64,000 nucleotides of DNA. It comes from Jiangella alkaliphila (GTDB lineage: Bacteria > Actinomycetota > Actinomycetes > Jiangellales > Jiangellaceae). The first letter of the stretch is position 1. The number at the start of each line of letters is the position of its first letter. The stretch spans positions 7,652,501 through 7,716,500 of the forward strand of contig NZ_LT629791.1 in the NCBI RefSeq assembly GCF_900105925.1, written 5' to 3'. Shown here piece by piece: positions 25,864 to 36,159 of the stretch. The notes under the pieces are model-generated. The model was given only the letters and a program-made list of their open reading frames with translations, ran no database searches and was not told the origin of the DNA. A program made the position numbers and the translations under genes.

Positions 25864-26469
25864 CTACTTAGAGTAGAACTCGACGATGAGCTGCTCCTGG
25901 ACCGGCGTGTCGATCTGCTGCCGGCTCGGGAGCTGGTGGACCAGGATGCGCATCGCGTTGGGGATGACTTCGAGCCACGCGGGGACCGGGCGGTCGCCCT
26001 GGGTCTCGCGGGCGATGATGAACGGGGTCGTCTCCCTGGACTTGTCGCGCACGTCGATGACGTCGTGCAGCGCCACCTGGTACGACGGCACGTTCACCTT
26101 GCGGCCGTTGACCGTGAAGTGGCCGTGGACGACCAGCTGGCGGGCGTGCCGGCGGGTGCGGGCCAGGCCGGAGCGGTACACGACGTTGTCGAGACGCGAC
26201 TCCAGCAGCTGCAGGAGGACGTCACCGGTACGACCCTGGCGACGGTTGGCCTCTTCGTAGTAGCGGCGGAACTGCTTCTCGAGGACGCCGTAGGTGTAGC
26301 GCGCCTTCTGCTTCTCGTGCAGCTGGAGGCGGTACTCGCTCTCCTTCTGCCGGCCGCGGCCGTGCTGGCCGGGCGGGTACGGACGGCGTTCGTACGCCTT
26401 GTCCTCGCCGATCAGGTCGACGCCGAGACGACGCGACTTCTTCGTGAGTGGACCGGTGTAACGGGCCAT
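25864..26469 (-). CDS. rpsD: 30S ribosomal protein S4
   Basis: The protein is 201 aa and begins MARYTGPLTKKSRRLGVDL. The N-terminus has no Cys residues, so it is the zinc-independent (C-minus) form of S4. The S4 RNA-binding fold is visible at SRLDNVVYRSGLARTRRHAR and VHGHFTVNGRKVNVPSYQV. It is a primary 16S rRNA binder in early 30S assembly. It is encoded 32 bases after rpsK in the alpha operon. Confidence 0.98.
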   Translation of the reverse strand: MARYTGPLTKKSRRLGVDLIGEDKAYERRPYPPGQHGRGRQKESEYRLQLHEKQKARYTYGVLEKQFRRYYEEANRRQGRTGDVLLQLLESRLDNVVYRSGLARTRRHARQLVVHGHFTVNGRKVNVPSYQVALHDVIDVRDKSRETTPFIIARETQGDRPVPAWLEVIPNAMRILVHQLPSRQQIDTPVQEQLIVEFYSK

Positions 26470-26501
26470 GGTGGTTCAGCTCTCCTCGGGGTCTCGGCGG
26501 G

Positions 26502-26900
26502 TCAGACGCGGCGGCGCTTCGGCGGACGGCAACCGTTGTGCGCCTGCGGGGTCACGTCCGAGATGGAACCGACCTCGAGGCCGACGGCCTGCAGCGAGCG
26601 AATCGCGGTCTCCCGGCCCGAGCCCGGGCCCTTGACGAGCACGTCGACCTTGCGCATGCCGTGCTCCTGGGCACGGCGGCCGGCCGCCTCGGCGGCCATC
26701 TGCGCGGCGAACGGCGTCGACTTACGCGAGCCCTTGAAGCCGACCTGGCCGGCGCTGGCCCACGCGATCACGTTGCCCTGAGGGTCGGTGATCGACACGA
26801 TCGTGTTGTTGAACGTGCTCTTGATGTGCGCGACACCATGAGCGACGTTCTTCTTCTCCTTGCGGCGCACCTTGGTCTGGCGGCCCTTGGCGGGTGGCAT
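26502..26900 (-). CDS. rpsK: 30S ribosomal protein S11
   Basis: The protein is 132 aa. Family landmarks are [35 protein letters not shown] and the C-terminal [18 protein letters not shown]. It is part of the 30S platform at the mRNA exit. The lysine/arginine-rich N-terminus ([14 protein letters not shown]) is usual for actinobacteria. Confidence 0.98.
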   Translation of the reverse strand: MPPAKGRQTKVRRKEKKNVAHGVAHIKSTFNNTIVSITDPQGNVIAWASAGQVGFKGSRKSTPFAAQMAAEAAGRRAQEHGMRKVDVLVKGPGSGRETAIRSLQAVGLEVGSISDVTPQAHNGCRPPKRRRV

Positions 26901-26980
26901 GTGTGCGGTACTCCTGTCCGAAAGCTTCTGAGGTCAGCGGTTCGCTGCTCGCGACGGCGACGTGGCCGCCGTCGCGGCAC

Positions 26981-27358
26981 TCACTTGCCGGCCTTCTTCT
27001 TGCCGGCGACGGTCTTCTTCCGACCCTTGCGGGTACGGGCATTCGTGTGAGTGCGCTGACCACGGACGGGGAGCCCGCGGCGGTGCCGGATGCCCTGATA
27101 GCTACCGATCTCGATCTTACGGCGGATGTCGCTCTGCACCTCGCGGCGCAGGTCACCCTCGATCTGGTAGTTGGCCTCGATCCAGTCGCGGAGCTTGACC
27201 AGCTCCTCGTCACCGAGGTCCTTGACGCGAACGTCGGGGCTGACGCCCGTGTTCTTCAGAGTCTCCAGCGATCGGGTGCGCCCGATGCCGAAGATGTAGG
27301 TGAGTGCTACCTCCAGGCGCTTGTCGCGCGGGAGGTCGACGCCGACGAGGCGTGCCAT
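26981..27358 (-). CDS. rpsM: 30S ribosomal protein S13
   Basis: The protein is 125 aa. It starts [20 protein letters not shown] and contains [30 protein letters not shown] and a basic tail ([20 protein letters not shown]) that contacts P-site tRNA. It lies between rpmJ (163-base spacer with no further signal) and rpsK, in the standard order. Confidence 0.98.
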   Translation of the reverse strand: MARLVGVDLPRDKRLEVALTYIFGIGRTRSLETLKNTGVSPDVRVKDLGDEELVKLRDWIEANYQIEGDLRREVQSDIRRKIEIGSYQGIRHRRGLPVRGQRTHTNARTRKGRKKTVAGKKKAGK

Positions 27359-27521
27359 GCGGTGGTCCTCACTTGGTTCGCGGAGGTGTCTGTCGCACCG
27401 CGTCTCGGTGGCCTGTGCCGCCGAGCCCCGGCCTCCGCCCGGGGGTGTCCCGGCAGTTCTTCGCCGGGTGCAGGTGCGTTCTGGAGTATTCAGTTGTGTC
27501 CGGGCGAGCGGTGCCCGGTGA

Positions 27522-27635
27522 TCAGCCCTGGCGCTGCTTGTGGCGCAGGTTCTCGCAGATCACCATGACCCGGCCGTGACGGCGGATCACCTTGCACTTG
27601 TCGCAGATCGGCTTGACGCTCGGCTTGACCTTCAT
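27522..27635 (-). CDS. rpmJ: 50S ribosomal protein L36
   Basis: The protein is 37 aa from ATG 27635 and reads [20 protein letters not shown] at the start. It keeps the zinc-binding pattern Cys-x2-Cys (CDKC), then Cys and His (ICENLRH), so it is the zinc-containing (C-plus) paralogue. It lies 67 bases after infA. The following 160 bases to rpsM hold no gene that I can support. Confidence 0.96.
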   Translation of the reverse strand: MKVKPSVKPICDKCKVIRRHGRVMVICENLRHKQRQG

Positions 27636-27702
27636 CGGGGACTCTTTCTTGACGTGTACCGAGAGCTCGGGCGAGTGAGCCGAAGCCGGCGGCAGTGGTC
27701 GT

Positions 27703-27924
27703 TTACTTGTAGCGGTAGACGATGCGTCCGCGGGTCAAGTCGTACGGGCTCAGCTCCACCACCACGCGGTCCTCGGGGAGGATCCGGATGTAGTGCTGGC
27801 GCATCTTGCCGGAAATGTGTGCGAGCACCTTGTGACCGTTCGAGAGCTCAACCCTGAACATGGCGTTCGGGAGAGCCTCGGTCACGGTGCCCTCGATCTC
27901 GATGACCCCGTCCTTCTTCGGCAT
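27703..27924 (-). CDS. infA: Translation initiation factor IF-1
   Basis: The protein is 73 aa from ATG 27924 and begins [20 protein letters not shown]. It has the S1-type OB fold with [20 protein letters not shown] and [11 protein letters not shown] at the C-terminus, the standard IF-1 sequence. It binds the A site of the 30S subunit during initiation. A longer in-frame upstream reading without IF-1 character is ignored. A good -10 hexamer lies about 170 bases upstream, so infA may start its own unit within the cluster. Confidence 0.98.
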   Translation of the reverse strand: MPKKDGVIEIEGTVTEALPNAMFRVELSNGHKVLAHISGKMRQHYIRILPEDRVVVELSPYDLTRGRIVYRYK

Positions 27925-28090
27925 ATCCTCCGCACTTCTTCGGTCGTCGTCTTCCGCCTGGCCACACCACGCCACCGGAGTCCGGAAAGGGACGGGTGAC
28001 GAGCCGTCACGTGCGCCCTTGTCCTTGATCGAGAGGATCTCGGACCAGCCGCAGGGCACAACGAAACAGACCACAGGGGGCCGACGAAGA

Positions 28091-28121
28091 ATTGTACGGC
28101 ACAGGGCCTACCAGAGGCCAA
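28091..28121 (-). promoter_or_regulatory. Candidate promoter upstream of infA
   Basis: On the minus strand TTGGCC (28121-28116), a 19-base spacer and TACAAT (28096-28091). The -10 is near consensus for the housekeeping sigma factor; the spacer is one to two bases long. It lies between the DUF1707 gene and infA, where an independent infA-alpha operon promoter would be expected. Confidence 0.5.
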
Positions 28122-28145
28122 TCGTACGCACCAGCCGACTCGCGG

Positions 28146-28604
28146 TCAGCGTTGCGCTGGGGCGTCCCCGGCGCGGTAGGCCATCTCCAGGCCGCCGAGC
28201 AGCACGCCCCAGGGCCCGGCCACCCAGATGGGCCAGAAGTACTGCGCGTCGCCGCTGCCGATGAGGACGAGCAGCCAGACCAGGAGGTTGATGGCCACGC
28301 AGATGCCGTAGAACCACCACGCACCGTTGAGCAGACGGCGCGCGACGCGGCGCCCGGTCCGCTTGGGCACCGGGCGCGGCGCCGACAACGGCCGCGGGAT
28401 CAGGCCGGCCGGCTGGCGGCGCACCGGCAGGTCGGCGATGAGCCGGTCGAGGTCCTGGTAGGTCTTCGCGGTGTAGGTCCCGTCGACCCGGATGAGCAGC
28501 TCGTCCTGGCTCAACCGGCCCTCTCCGTGCGCGTCGCGCAGGATCTCGGCCACGCGATCGCGATCGGCGTCGCTGGCACGCATCTCGAACCGCTCGGCTC
28601 CCAT
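28146..28604 (-). CDS. DUF1707 (SHOCT-like) and 2TM domain membrane protein
   Basis: The protein is 152 aa. Residues 7-60 match the DUF1707 pattern: MRASDADRDRVAEILRDAHG followed by EGRLSQDELLIRVDGTYTAKT and DLDRLIADLP. Two TM segments follow at about 95-115 and 122-140 (2TM-type). These proteins are common in actinobacteria, are often fused to membrane segments, and have no established activity. It interrupts the usual map-infA spacing and may be independently transcribed. Confidence 0.85.
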   Translation of the reverse strand: MGAERFEMRASDADRDRVAEILRDAHGEGRLSQDELLIRVDGTYTAKTYQDLDRLIADLPVRRQPAGLIPRPLSAPRPVPKRTGRRVARRLLNGAWWFYGICVAINLLVWLLVLIGSGDAQYFWPIWVAGPWGVLLGGLEMAYRAGDAPAQR

Positions 28605-28694
28605 GCGTTCCAGTATCCGCCGCTGACCGGAGTCCGCCTATCGGGGTATCCCCCCAGTTCCAACCCCGGGACACCCCCGGGCGGTCGGCCGCGG

Positions 28695-29510
28695 TCAGCC
28701 GCGCTGTGCGGCGGCGGCCGGCACGCCGAGCGCCTCGAGCCGCGCGGCGCCGCCGTCGAGCGCCGTGAGGACCCACGGGCCGTCGGGCGTGACGGCGATG
28801 CTGTGCTCGAAGTGCGCCGCCCAGGAGCCGTCGTCGGTCTTGACGGTCCACTCGTCGTCGAGGACGTGGGTCTCGGGGCCGCCCAGTGTGATCATCGGCT
28901 CGACGGCGAGGCAGAGGCCCGGCACCAGCTTGGGGCCGCGCTGGCGGGTGCGGTAGTTCATCACGTGCGGGTCCATGTGCATCGCGGTGCCGATGCCGTG
29001 CCCGCCGTACTCCTCGACGATGCCGTAGTCGCCGCGGGCCTCGATGGTCCGCTCGATGGCGGTGCCGATGTCGCGCACCCGGCGGCCGGCCCTCATGGCG
29101 GCGATGCCCGACCACAGCGCGTCCTCGCAGTCGACCAGCAGCCGGGCGACCTCGTCGGGCGGCTCGCCGGCGCCGACCGGCACCGTCACCGCGGCGTCGC
29201 CGTGCCAGCCGTCCAGGACGGCGCCGAAGTCGAGGGAGACGATGTCGCCGTCGGCGAACGGGGTGGCGTCGGGGATGCCGTGGACGACGACGTCGTTGAC
29301 GGAGACGCAGACGGTGGCGGGGAAGCCGCCGTAGCCGAGGAAGTTCGACGTGGCGCCGCGGGCGGCCAGCTCACGCCGGGCGATCGCGTCGAGGTCGCGC
29401 GGCGTGGCGCCCGGCACGATGGCCGCGCGCATCACCTCGTGGATCTCGGCCACGACCAGTCCGGCCGCGCGCATGCCGGCCAGCTGCTCCGGCGACTTGA
29501 TCTCGGTCAT
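28695..29510 (-). CDS. map: Methionine aminopeptidase, type I
   Basis: The protein is 271 aa. The five metal ligands of the pita-bread fold are visible: Asp in SLDFGAVLDGWHGD (two Asp), His in EEYGGHGIG, Glu in LAVEPMI and Glu in FEHSIAVT. The active-site His in VVVHGIPD is also present. It removes the initiator Met from nascent proteins. The N-terminal zinc-finger extension of some actinobacterial forms is absent. It lies 13 bases after the adk stop and is probably co-transcribed with secY-adk. Confidence 0.97.
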   Translation of the reverse strand: MTEIKSPEQLAGMRAAGLVVAEIHEVMRAAIVPGATPRDLDAIARRELAARGATSNFLGYGGFPATVCVSVNDVVVHGIPDATPFADGDIVSLDFGAVLDGWHGDAAVTVPVGAGEPPDEVARLLVDCEDALWSGIAAMRAGRRVRDIGTAIERTIEARGDYGIVEEYGGHGIGTAMHMDPHVMNYRTRQRGPKLVPGLCLAVEPMITLGGPETHVLDDEWTVKTDDGSWAAHFEHSIAVTPDGPWVLTALDGGAARLEALGVPAAAAQRG

Positions 29511-29523
29511 GTGCCGGGTCGGT

Positions 29524-30105
29524 TCAGCGTGGCTGCGGCGGCTGCTCGATCGCGTCGGCCACCCGCTGCTGCACCTCGTCGACGGTGCCCAGGCCCTCGA
29601 CCTCGAAGACCAGGCCGCGGTCGCGGTAGACGGCGATGAGCGGCGCGGTCTGCTCGAGGTAGAGCTCCTGGCGGCTGCGGATGGTCTCAGGGGTGTCGTC
29701 CTCGCGACCCTCCTTGAGCGCCCGCTCGTGCAGCCGCTTGACCACCTCGTCGACGTCGACGTTCAGCACGATGACGTGGTCGAGCTCGTGGCCCTGCTCG
29801 GCCAGCACCTTGTCGAGGAAGTCGACCTGCGAGAGTGTGCGCGGGTAGCCGTCGAGCAGGAAGCCCTCGGCGACGTCGGCCTGCGTGAGCCGGTCGCGCA
29901 CCACCTCGTTGGTCAGCTCGTCCGGCACATAGAGGCCGGGTCCGAGGTAGGGCTTGACCCGCAGGCCGAGGTCGGTCTCGGCGGCGATGTTCGACCGGAA
30001 GATGTCGCCGGTCGAGATGGACGGTACGGCGAACCGCTTGGCGACGAGTTCGGCCTGGGTGCCCTTGCCCGCGCCCGGCGGGCCCATGATCAACAGTCGC
30101 GTCAC
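29524..30105 (-). CDS. adk: Adenylate kinase (short-LID form)
   Basis: The protein is 193 aa from GTG 30105, overlapping the secY stop by 4 bases (GTGA). It has P-loop GPPGAGKGT at residues 8-16, the AMP-binding segment STGDIFRSN, LLDGYPRTLSQ and the NMP/LID joint with HERALKEGREDDTPE. The LID is short with no zinc Cys, as in other actinobacterial adenylate kinases of ~190 aa. It converts ATP and AMP to two ADP. Confidence 0.97.
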   Translation of the reverse strand: MTRLLIMGPPGAGKGTQAELVAKRFAVPSISTGDIFRSNIAAETDLGLRVKPYLGPGLYVPDELTNEVVRDRLTQADVAEGFLLDGYPRTLSQVDFLDKVLAEQGHELDHVIVLNVDVDEVVKRLHERALKEGREDDTPETIRSRQELYLEQTAPLIAVYRDRGLVFEVEGLGTVDEVQQRVADAIEQPPQPR

Positions 30106-31406
30106 CGCAGGAACCCCTCGTAGTTGCGCTGCTGCAGCTGGCTCTCGATCTGCTGCACGGTCTGCAGGCCCACACCGACCATGATCAGGATGGAGGTGCC
30201 GCCGAACATGTTGTTGAACGACTGGCCGCCATCGCTGGGGTTCAGCACGTTGAAGGCCAGCAGTGGCAACAGGGCCACGAGCGCCAGGTAGATGGCGCCG
30301 GCCGACGTGATGCGGTTGAGCACGTAGGCCAGGTACTCCTCGGTGGCGCGGCCGGCACGGATGCCCGGCACGAAGCCGCCGTAGCGCTTCATGTTGTCGG
30401 AGATGTCCTTCGGGTTGAACGTGATGGACACGTAGAAGAACGCGAACCCGACGATCAGCAGGAAGTACGCCGCGATGTAGACGGGGTGGGTGCCGCGGGT
30501 GAAGTTGTCCTGGATCCACAGCGCCCAGCCGGAGGTCTGGTTGAACTGTGCGGCCAGCAGCGGGATGTAGAGCAGCGACGAGGCGAAGATGACCGGGATG
30601 ACGCCGGCCTGGTTGATCTTCAACGGGATGTACGTGGCGGAGCCGCCGTACATGCGCCGTCCGACCATGCGTTTGGCGTACTGGACCGGGATGCGCCGCT
30701 GTGCCTGCTCGACGAAGACGATGAGCGCGACGACCACCAGCGCGACCACGACGACCAGGCCGAAGACGCCCCAGCCGCGGCTGGTCTGGATGCTCCAGAA
30801 CATGCTCGGCACGCTGGCGACGATCTGGGTGAAGATCAGCAGCGACATGCCGTTGCCGACGCCGCGGTCGGTGATCAGCTCGCCCAGCCACATGACCAGG
30901 CCGGTGCCGGCCGTCATCACCATGATCATGATGGCGGCGGTGGTCAGCGAGTCGTCCTGTAGCACCTCTTCGGGGCAGTTCGGGAAGAACTGCCCGCGAC
31001 GGGCCAGCGTGACGATGGTGGTCGCCTGCAGCAGCGCGAGGCCGATGGTGAGGTAACGGGTGTACTGCGTGATCTGCGCCTGGCCCGACGCGCCTTCCTT
31101 GCGCAACGCCTCGATGCGCGGGATGACGACCGTCAGCAGCTGCAGGATGATGCTGGCGGTGATGTACGGGATGATGCCGAGCGCGAACACCGCGAGCTGC
31201 AGCATCGCGCCGCCGGAGAACAGGTTGAGCATCCCGTAGATGCCCTCGTTGCCGGCGAGGTCCACACAGGTCCGGACCGCCGGGACGTCGACGCCAGGCG
31301 TGGGCAGGACCGAACCGACCCGGAAGATCGCGATGATGCCCAGCGTGAACAGCAACTTCTGGCGCAGGTCAGGCGTACGGAACGCCTGCGCGAACACTCT
31401 GAGCAC
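30102..31406 (-). CDS. secY: Preprotein translocase subunit SecY
   Basis: The protein is 434 aa from GTG 31406, with ten hydrophobic segments. Landmarks are the N-terminal FRTPDLRQKLLFTLGIIAIF, the plug-region GGAMLQLAVFALGIIPYI, EQAQRRIPVQYAKRM in cytoplasmic loop 4 and FNPKDISDNMKRYGGFVPGI with the conserved residues of loop 5. It forms the Sec channel in the cytoplasmic membrane with SecE and SecG. A hairpin lies in the 173-base spacer after rplO. Confidence 0.98.
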   Translation of the reverse strand: MLRVFAQAFRTPDLRQKLLFTLGIIAIFRVGSVLPTPGVDVPAVRTCVDLAGNEGIYGMLNLFSGGAMLQLAVFALGIIPYITASIILQLLTVVIPRIEALRKEGASGQAQITQYTRYLTIGLALLQATTIVTLARRGQFFPNCPEEVLQDDSLTTAAIMIMVMTAGTGLVMWLGELITDRGVGNGMSLLIFTQIVASVPSMFWSIQTSRGWGVFGLVVVVALVVVALIVFVEQAQRRIPVQYAKRMVGRRMYGGSATYIPLKINQAGVIPVIFASSLLYIPLLAAQFNQTSGWALWIQDNFTRGTHPVYIAAYFLLIVGFAFFYVSITFNPKDISDNMKRYGGFVPGIRAGRATEEYLAYVLNRITSAGAIYLALVALLPLLAFNVLNPSDGGQSFNNMFGGTSILIMVGVGLQTVQQIESQLQQRNYEGFLR

Positions 31407-31512
31407 TTCAAGGCCTCCTGCGTGGCCGACGGCGGAGACGACTACGGGGTCGAAGCCGGCGCGGTGGTACGGACGGAACAGACGTTAACACCGCCGGGTC
31501 CGAACGACCGAA

Positions 31513-31545
31513 AGCGCCTGCCGCCTGGTAAGACGGCAGGACGCT
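31513..31545 (-). terminator. Hairpin between rplO and secY (attenuator-like)
   Basis: cctgccg (31517-31523) pairs with cggcagg (31534-31540), extended by agcg/cgct with one bulged base. On the minus strand it is followed by CTTTC. It probably sets the lower expression of secY relative to upstream ribosomal genes. Confidence 0.55.
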
Positions 31546-31579
31546 CTCGGAACCGTTCGAACGCACCGGTGCGGGACAC

Positions 31580-32029
31580 CTACACCTCGGTGGCGGTGCC
31601 CCCAGCAGCGGTGATCTTCTCCTTGGCGCTGGAGGAGAACGCGTTGACGTTCACTCGCAGCGCAACGGAGATCTCACCGGTGCCCAGAACCTTGACCGGC
31701 TTGCCGGCCCGCACAGCGCCCTTGGCCACGAGGTCGTCGACGGTGACGTCCCCACCCTCCGGGAAGAGGGCCGACAGCTTGTCCAGGTTCACGACCTGGA
31801 ATTCGACGCGGAACGGGTTCTTGAACCCCTTCAGCTTCGGCAGCCGCATGTGCAGCGGCATCTGGCCGCCCTCGAACCGGGCCGGAACCTGGTAGCGGGC
31901 CTTCGTACCCTTGGTGCCGCGACCCGCGGTCTTGCCCTTCGACGCCTCACCGCGACCCACACGGGTCTTCGCGGTCTTGGCGCCGGGAGCCGGCCGCAGG
32001 TGGTGCGGCTTCAGCGGCGAATTGCTCAT
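31580..32029 (-). CDS. rplO: 50S ribosomal protein L15
   Basis: The protein is 149 aa. The N-terminal Gly/Lys-rich stretch includes [20 protein letters not shown], and the globular part includes [20 protein letters not shown]. It is a late-assembly 50S protein. Its ATG overlaps the rpmD stop by 4 bases, in the standard spc order (rpsE-rpmD-rplO-secY). Confidence 0.98.
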   Translation of the reverse strand: MSNSPLKPHHLRPAPGAKTAKTRVGRGEASKGKTAGRGTKGTKARYQVPARFEGGQMPLHMRLPKLKGFKNPFRVEFQVVNLDKLSALFPEGGDVTVDDLVAKGAVRAGKPVKVLGTGEISVALRVNVNAFSSSAKEKITAAGGTATEV

Positions 32030-32249
32030 GCCTCAGACCTCCTCGGCTGCACATTTTCGTCCTCGGCGGAGGGGAGTACCTCGACCGCGACCAGGTGCGC
32101 CACCGTCTTGACCATGCCCCGGATCTCAGGGCGGTCCTCCTTGACGACCTCGTGTCCGATCCGCTTCAGGCCGAGCGAGCGCAGGGTGTTGCGCTGGGAC
32201 GACGTCCCCCCGATGGGGCTCTTGACCTGACGGACCTTCAGCTGACCGC

Positions 32250-32253
<4 letters not shown>
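32026..32253 (-). CDS. rpmD: 50S ribosomal protein L30
   Basis: The protein is 75 aa. [20 protein letters not shown] followed by [20 protein letters not shown] is the L30 fold. A ~15-residue C-terminal extension ([15 protein letters not shown]) goes beyond the usual 60 aa. It overlaps both rpsE and rplO by 4 bases, indicating tight translational coupling. Confidence 0.97.
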
Positions 32254-32882
<629 letters not shown>

Positions 32883-32918
32883 GATGTCCCTCTATCCTCT
32901 CGAGAATTCGTATCGCCG

Positions 32919-33302
32919 TCAGAGCTTCAGGCCGCCCTCGCGGGCGCCCTCCGCCACCGCGGCCACGCGGCCGTGGTACTGGTTGCCGCCGCGGTCGAAC
33001 ACCACGGCCTCGACGCCGGCCGCCTTGGCGCGGTCCGCGACGAGCTCGCCGACGCGACGCGCCTTGGCGGTCTTGTCGCCGTCGAGCGAGCGCAGGTCGG
33101 CCTCCATGCTGGTGGCCGAGGCCAGGGTGCGGCCGGTGGCGTCGTCGACGACCTGGACCACCATGTGCCGCAGCGACCGGGTGACGACCAGGCGCGGCCG
33201 CTTGGCCGTGCCGGTGACCTTCTTCCGGACCCGCAGGTGCCGGCGGTCGCGGGCAACCCGCTTGTCGCCCTTCTTGATGTGGCGATTGATCGCGATGCCC
33301 AT
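32919..33302 (-). CDS. rplR: 50S ribosomal protein L18
   Basis: The protein is 127 aa. The [18 protein letters not shown] motif, the central [15 protein letters not shown] and the C-terminal [20 protein letters not shown] are diagnostic. It binds 5S rRNA in the central protuberance. It lies three bases after rplF and 36 bases before rpsE. Confidence 0.98.
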   Translation of the reverse strand: MGIAINRHIKKGDKRVARDRRHLRVRKKVTGTAKRPRLVVTRSLRHMVVQVVDDATGRTLASATSMEADLRSLDGDKTAKARRVGELVADRAKAAGVEAVVFDRGGNQYHGRVAAVAEGAREGGLKL

Positions 33303-33305
33303 GTC

Positions 33306-33845
33306 TTACTTCCCAGCCTTTCCGACCTTGCGCCGGACGTGCTCGCCTTCGTACCGCACGCCCTTGCCCTTGTACGGCTCGGGCTTGCGGATCTTGCGGA
33401 TGTTCGCGGCGATCTCGCCGACCTTCTGCTTGTCGATGCCCTGCACCGAGAAGCGGGTGGCCGACTCGACGGCGAACGTGATGCCCTGGGGCGGCTCGAC
33501 GACGACCGGGTGGCTGAAGCCGAGCGCGAACTCGAGGTTCTGGCCCTTCGCGGTGACGCGGTAGCCGACGCCGACGATCTCGAGCTTCTTGACGTAGCCC
33601 TCGGTGACACCGGTGACCATGTTGGCCACGAGCGTCCGGGTGAGACCGTGCAGCGCCCGGCTCTCACGCTCGTCGTCGGGGCGGACGACCTGCAGACTGC
33701 CGTCGTCGCCCTTCTCGACGCCGATGGCCTCGGGCAGCGTGTGGTTCAGCGTGCCCTTGGGACCCGTGACGGTGACCGCGCGGCCGTCGATGTCGACCTT
33801 GACACCCGTGGGAACGGGGATCGGGAGCTTGCCGATGCGCGACAT
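33306..33845 (-). CDS. rplF: 50S ribosomal protein L6
   Basis: The protein is 179 aa. It begins [20 protein letters not shown], followed by [11 protein letters not shown], and carries the C-terminal L6 signature [20 protein letters not shown]. It binds near the sarcin-ricin loop. It lies 21 bases after the rpsH stop in spc order. Confidence 0.98.
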   Translation of the reverse strand: MSRIGKLPIPVPTGVKVDIDGRAVTVTGPKGTLNHTLPEAIGVEKGDDGSLQVVRPDDERESRALHGLTRTLVANMVTGVTEGYVKKLEIVGVGYRVTAKGQNLEFALGFSHPVVVEPPQGITFAVESATRFSVQGIDKQKVGEIAANIRKIRKPEPYKGKGVRYEGEHVRRKVGKAGK

Positions 33846-33866
33846 GAGTGTTCTGCTCCTTTCCCG

Positions 33867-34274
33867 TTACCAGACGTAGGCGAGGACTTCCCCGCCCACG
33901 CCCTGCTTGGCTGCCGCCTGGCCCGTGAGGAGTCCCTGCGACGTGGAGATGATGGCGATGCCCAGCCCGCCGAGCACGCGCGGCATGTTGGTGGCCTTCG
34001 CGTAGACCCGCAGACCCGGCTTGCTGACGCGGCGGATGCCGGCGATCGAGCGCTCGCGGGACGGGCCGTACTTGAGGTCGAGCTCGAGCGTCTTGCCCAC
34101 CTGGTCCTCGGCCGGCTCACGCACGGAGAACCCACCGATGTAGCCCTGCTGCTTGAGGATCTCGGCGATGTGCACCTTGATCTTGCTGTGCGGCATCGCC
34201 ACGGTGTCGTGGTGCGCCGTGTTGGCGTTACGCAGACGGGTCAGCATGTCTGCGATCGGGTCGGTCATGGTCAT
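33867..34274 (-). CDS. rpsH: 30S ribosomal protein S8
   Basis: The protein is 135 aa from ATG 34274. An ATG at 34268 giving [14 protein letters not shown] is the more conventional start and would remove two residues. [20 protein letters not shown] and YVW at the C-terminus are family hallmarks. It is a primary 16S rRNA central-domain binder and the classical spc-operon autoregulator in other bacteria. Confidence 0.97.
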   Translation of the reverse strand: MTMTDPIADMLTRLRNANTAHHDTVAMPHSKIKVHIAEILKQQGYIGGFSVREPAEDQVGKTLELDLKYGPSRERSIAGIRRVSKPGLRVYAKATNMPRVLGGLGIAIISTSQGLLTGQAAAKQGVGGEVLAYVW

Positions 34275-34368
34275 GTCTGGTTGCCGCTTTCCCGTCGTGG
34301 TTTCCGCTTCGCGGACCTACGACGATATGAAGGTCTGGCTGCTGGGGGTCGTTACCAGCTTGGCCGAT

Positions 34369-34554
34369 TTACCAGCTGGATTTGGTGATGCCCGGCAGCT
34401 CGCCGCGGTGCGCCATCTCGCGCAGGCACACCCGGCACAGCCCGAACTTGCGGTACACCGAGTGCGGTCGCCCGCACTTCTGGCACCGGGTGTACGCGCG
34501 CACGGCGAACTTCGGCTTACGCGCAGCCTTGATGACAAGGGCCTTCTTCGCCAC
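34369..34554 (-). CDS. rpsN: 30S ribosomal protein S14, type Z (zinc ribbon)
   Basis: The protein is 61 aa. [20 protein letters not shown] is followed by the zinc ribbon with two Cys pairs (CQKC and CRVC), so this is the short zinc-binding S14 used as the housekeeping form in Gram-positive bacteria. It sits between rplE and rpsH with a 2-base gap from rplE. Confidence 0.97.
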   Translation of the reverse strand: MAKKALVIKAARKPKFAVRAYTRCQKCGRPHSVYRKFGLCRVCLREMAHRGELPGITKSSW

Positions 34555-34555
34555 G

Positions 34556-35125
34556 TCAGTTCTCCTTGAACGGGAAACCGAGCAGCTTGAGCAGCGCCCG
34601 ACCCTGGTCGTCGTTGGTCGCGGTCGTGACGACCGTGATGTCCATGCCGCGGACCCGGTCGATCCTGTCCTGGTCGATCTCGTGGAACATCGACTGCTCG
34701 TTGAGACCGAAGGTGTAGTTCCCGTTGCCGTCGAACTGCTTGCCCGACAGGCCGCGGAAGTCCCGGATGCGCGGCAGCGCGATGGTCACCAGGCGGTCCA
34801 GGAACTCCCACATGCGGTCGCCACGCAGCGTGGCGTGCGCACCGATGGGCATGCCCTCGCGCAGCTTGAACTGCGCGATCGACTTGCGCGCCTTGGTGAC
34901 CGACGGCCGCTGGCCGGTGATGGCCGCGAGGTCGGCGATGGCGCCCTCGATCAGCTTCGCGTCGCGGGCCGCCTCGCCGACACCCATGTTGACGACGACC
35001 TTGGTGACGGTCGGCACCTGCATGACGTTCGCGATCTGGAACTGCTCGAGCAGCGCCGCGATGATCTCCTCGCGGTAGCGCTGCTTGAGCCGCGGCAGCG
35101 CGCGGGTCTCAGTGGTGGTGGTCAT
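34556..35125 (-). CDS. rplE: 50S ribosomal protein L5
   Basis: The protein is 189 aa. It contains [40 protein letters not shown], and [20 protein letters not shown] near the C-terminus. It binds 5S rRNA and contacts P-site tRNA. Its start overlaps the rplX stop by one base. Confidence 0.98.
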   Translation of the reverse strand: MTTTTETRALPRLKQRYREEIIAALLEQFQIANVMQVPTVTKVVVNMGVGEAARDAKLIEGAIADLAAITGQRPSVTKARKSIAQFKLREGMPIGAHATLRGDRMWEFLDRLVTIALPRIRDFRGLSGKQFDGNGNYTFGLNEQSMFHEIDQDRIDRVRGMDITVVTTATNDDQGRALLKLLGFPFKEN

Positions 35126-35463
35126 CAGATGTCCTCACCGGTGCGCTTCGCGAACCGGACCTTGTTGCCGTTGTCGTCGATGCGGTACCCGACCCGGGTG
35201 CCCACCGTCTGCTTCTTGCCGTCCACGTCGGCCTCGACGGCCAGCTGCACGTTCGAGATGTGGATCGGCGCCTCCTGGTGCACGATCCCGCCCGACTGCT
35301 GCGTGCCGCGAGCCGTCTGCGTCGGCTTCGTGTGCTTGGTGATGCGGTTGACGCCCTCGACGAGGACACGCTCCTGGCGCGGGTAGGCCGCGATGACCTT
35401 GCCCACCAGACCCTTGTCCTTGCCGGCGATGACGACGACCTTGTCACCCTTCTTGATCTTCAT
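35125..35463 (-). CDS. rplX: 50S ribosomal protein L24
   Basis: The protein is 112 aa. The KOW motif is visible at [20 protein letters not shown], followed by [18 protein letters not shown]. It initiates 50S assembly near the exit tunnel. It lies two bases after rplN. Confidence 0.98.
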   Translation of the reverse strand: MKIKKGDKVVVIAGKDKGLVGKVIAAYPRQERVLVEGVNRITKHTKPTQTARGTQQSGGIVHQEAPIHISNVQLAVEADVDGKKQTVGTRVGYRIDDNGNKVRFAKRTGEDI

Positions 35464-35465
35464 GT

Positions 35466-35834
35466 CTACAACACCTCCGGAGCGAGCGAGATGATGCGCA
35501 TGAAGCGCTTGTCCCGCAGCTCGCGACCGACAGGGCCGAAGATGCGCGTACCGCGCGGGTCCCCGCCGTCCCTGATGATGACCGCCGCGTTCTCGTCGAA
35601 GCGGATGTAGGAGCCGTCCGGACGGCGTCGCTCCTTCACGGTCCGCACGACCACGGCCTTGACGACGTCGCCCTTCTTGACCGCGCCGCCGGGGATGGCG
35701 TCCTTGACGGTGGCCACGATGACATCACCGATGCCGGCGTATCGCCGACCGGAGCCACCGAGCACACGGATGCACAAGAGCTCCTTGGCACCGGTGTTGT
35801 CGGCGACCCGCAGTCGCGACTCCTGCTGAATCAT
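35466..35834 (-). CDS. rplN: 50S ribosomal protein L14
   Basis: The protein is 122 aa. [20 protein letters not shown] and [20 protein letters not shown] are diagnostic, and [13 protein letters not shown] lies near the C-terminus. It forms intersubunit bridge B8. It lies seven bases after rpsQ. Confidence 0.99.
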   Translation of the reverse strand: MIQQESRLRVADNTGAKELLCIRVLGGSGRRYAGIGDVIVATVKDAIPGGAVKKGDVVKAVVVRTVKERRRPDGSYIRFDENAAVIIRDGGDPRGTRIFGPVGRELRDKRFMRIISLAPEVL

Positions 35835-35841
35835 CTCGCTC

Positions 35842-36159
35842 CTACTTCGCCTTCTCGATGATCTCCACGACGCGCCAGCGCTTCGTGGCCGACAGCGGAC
35901 GGGTCTCCATGAGCAGGACGCGGTCGCCGATGCCGGCGGTGTTCTGCTCGTCGTGGGCCTTCAGCTTGCTGGACCGACGCACGACCTTGCCGTAGAGCGG
36001 GTGCTTGAAGCGGTCCTCGACGGTGACGACGACGGTCTTCTCCATCTTGTCGCTGACCACAATGCCCTGGCGGGTCTTGCGGTAGCCACGGCCGCCCGGG
36101 GCGTTCCCGGTGGTCTTCGGGCTCTCGGTCACGTTGTCTTCCTTGTTCGCGGGGCTCAC
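35842..36159 (-). CDS. rpsQ: 30S ribosomal protein S17
   Basis: The protein is 105 aa from GTG 36159, which overlaps the rpmC stop by 4 bases (GTGA). The ~25-residue N-terminal extension ([20 protein letters not shown]) precedes the OB-fold core [20 protein letters not shown] and [19 protein letters not shown]. It is a primary 16S binder. An internal start could exist, but the overlap favours the long form. Confidence 0.96.
   Translation of the reverse strand: MSPANKEDNVTESPKTTGNAPGGRGYRKTRQGIVVSDKMEKTVVVTVEDRFKHPLYGKVVRRSSKLKAHDEQNTAGIGDRVLLMETRPLSATKRWRVVEIIEKAK

Noticed and set aside
27361..27521. Possible small gene between rpsM and rpmJ
   Set aside because: Short open frames in this 160-base spacer lack a ribosome-binding site and any recognisable protein character.
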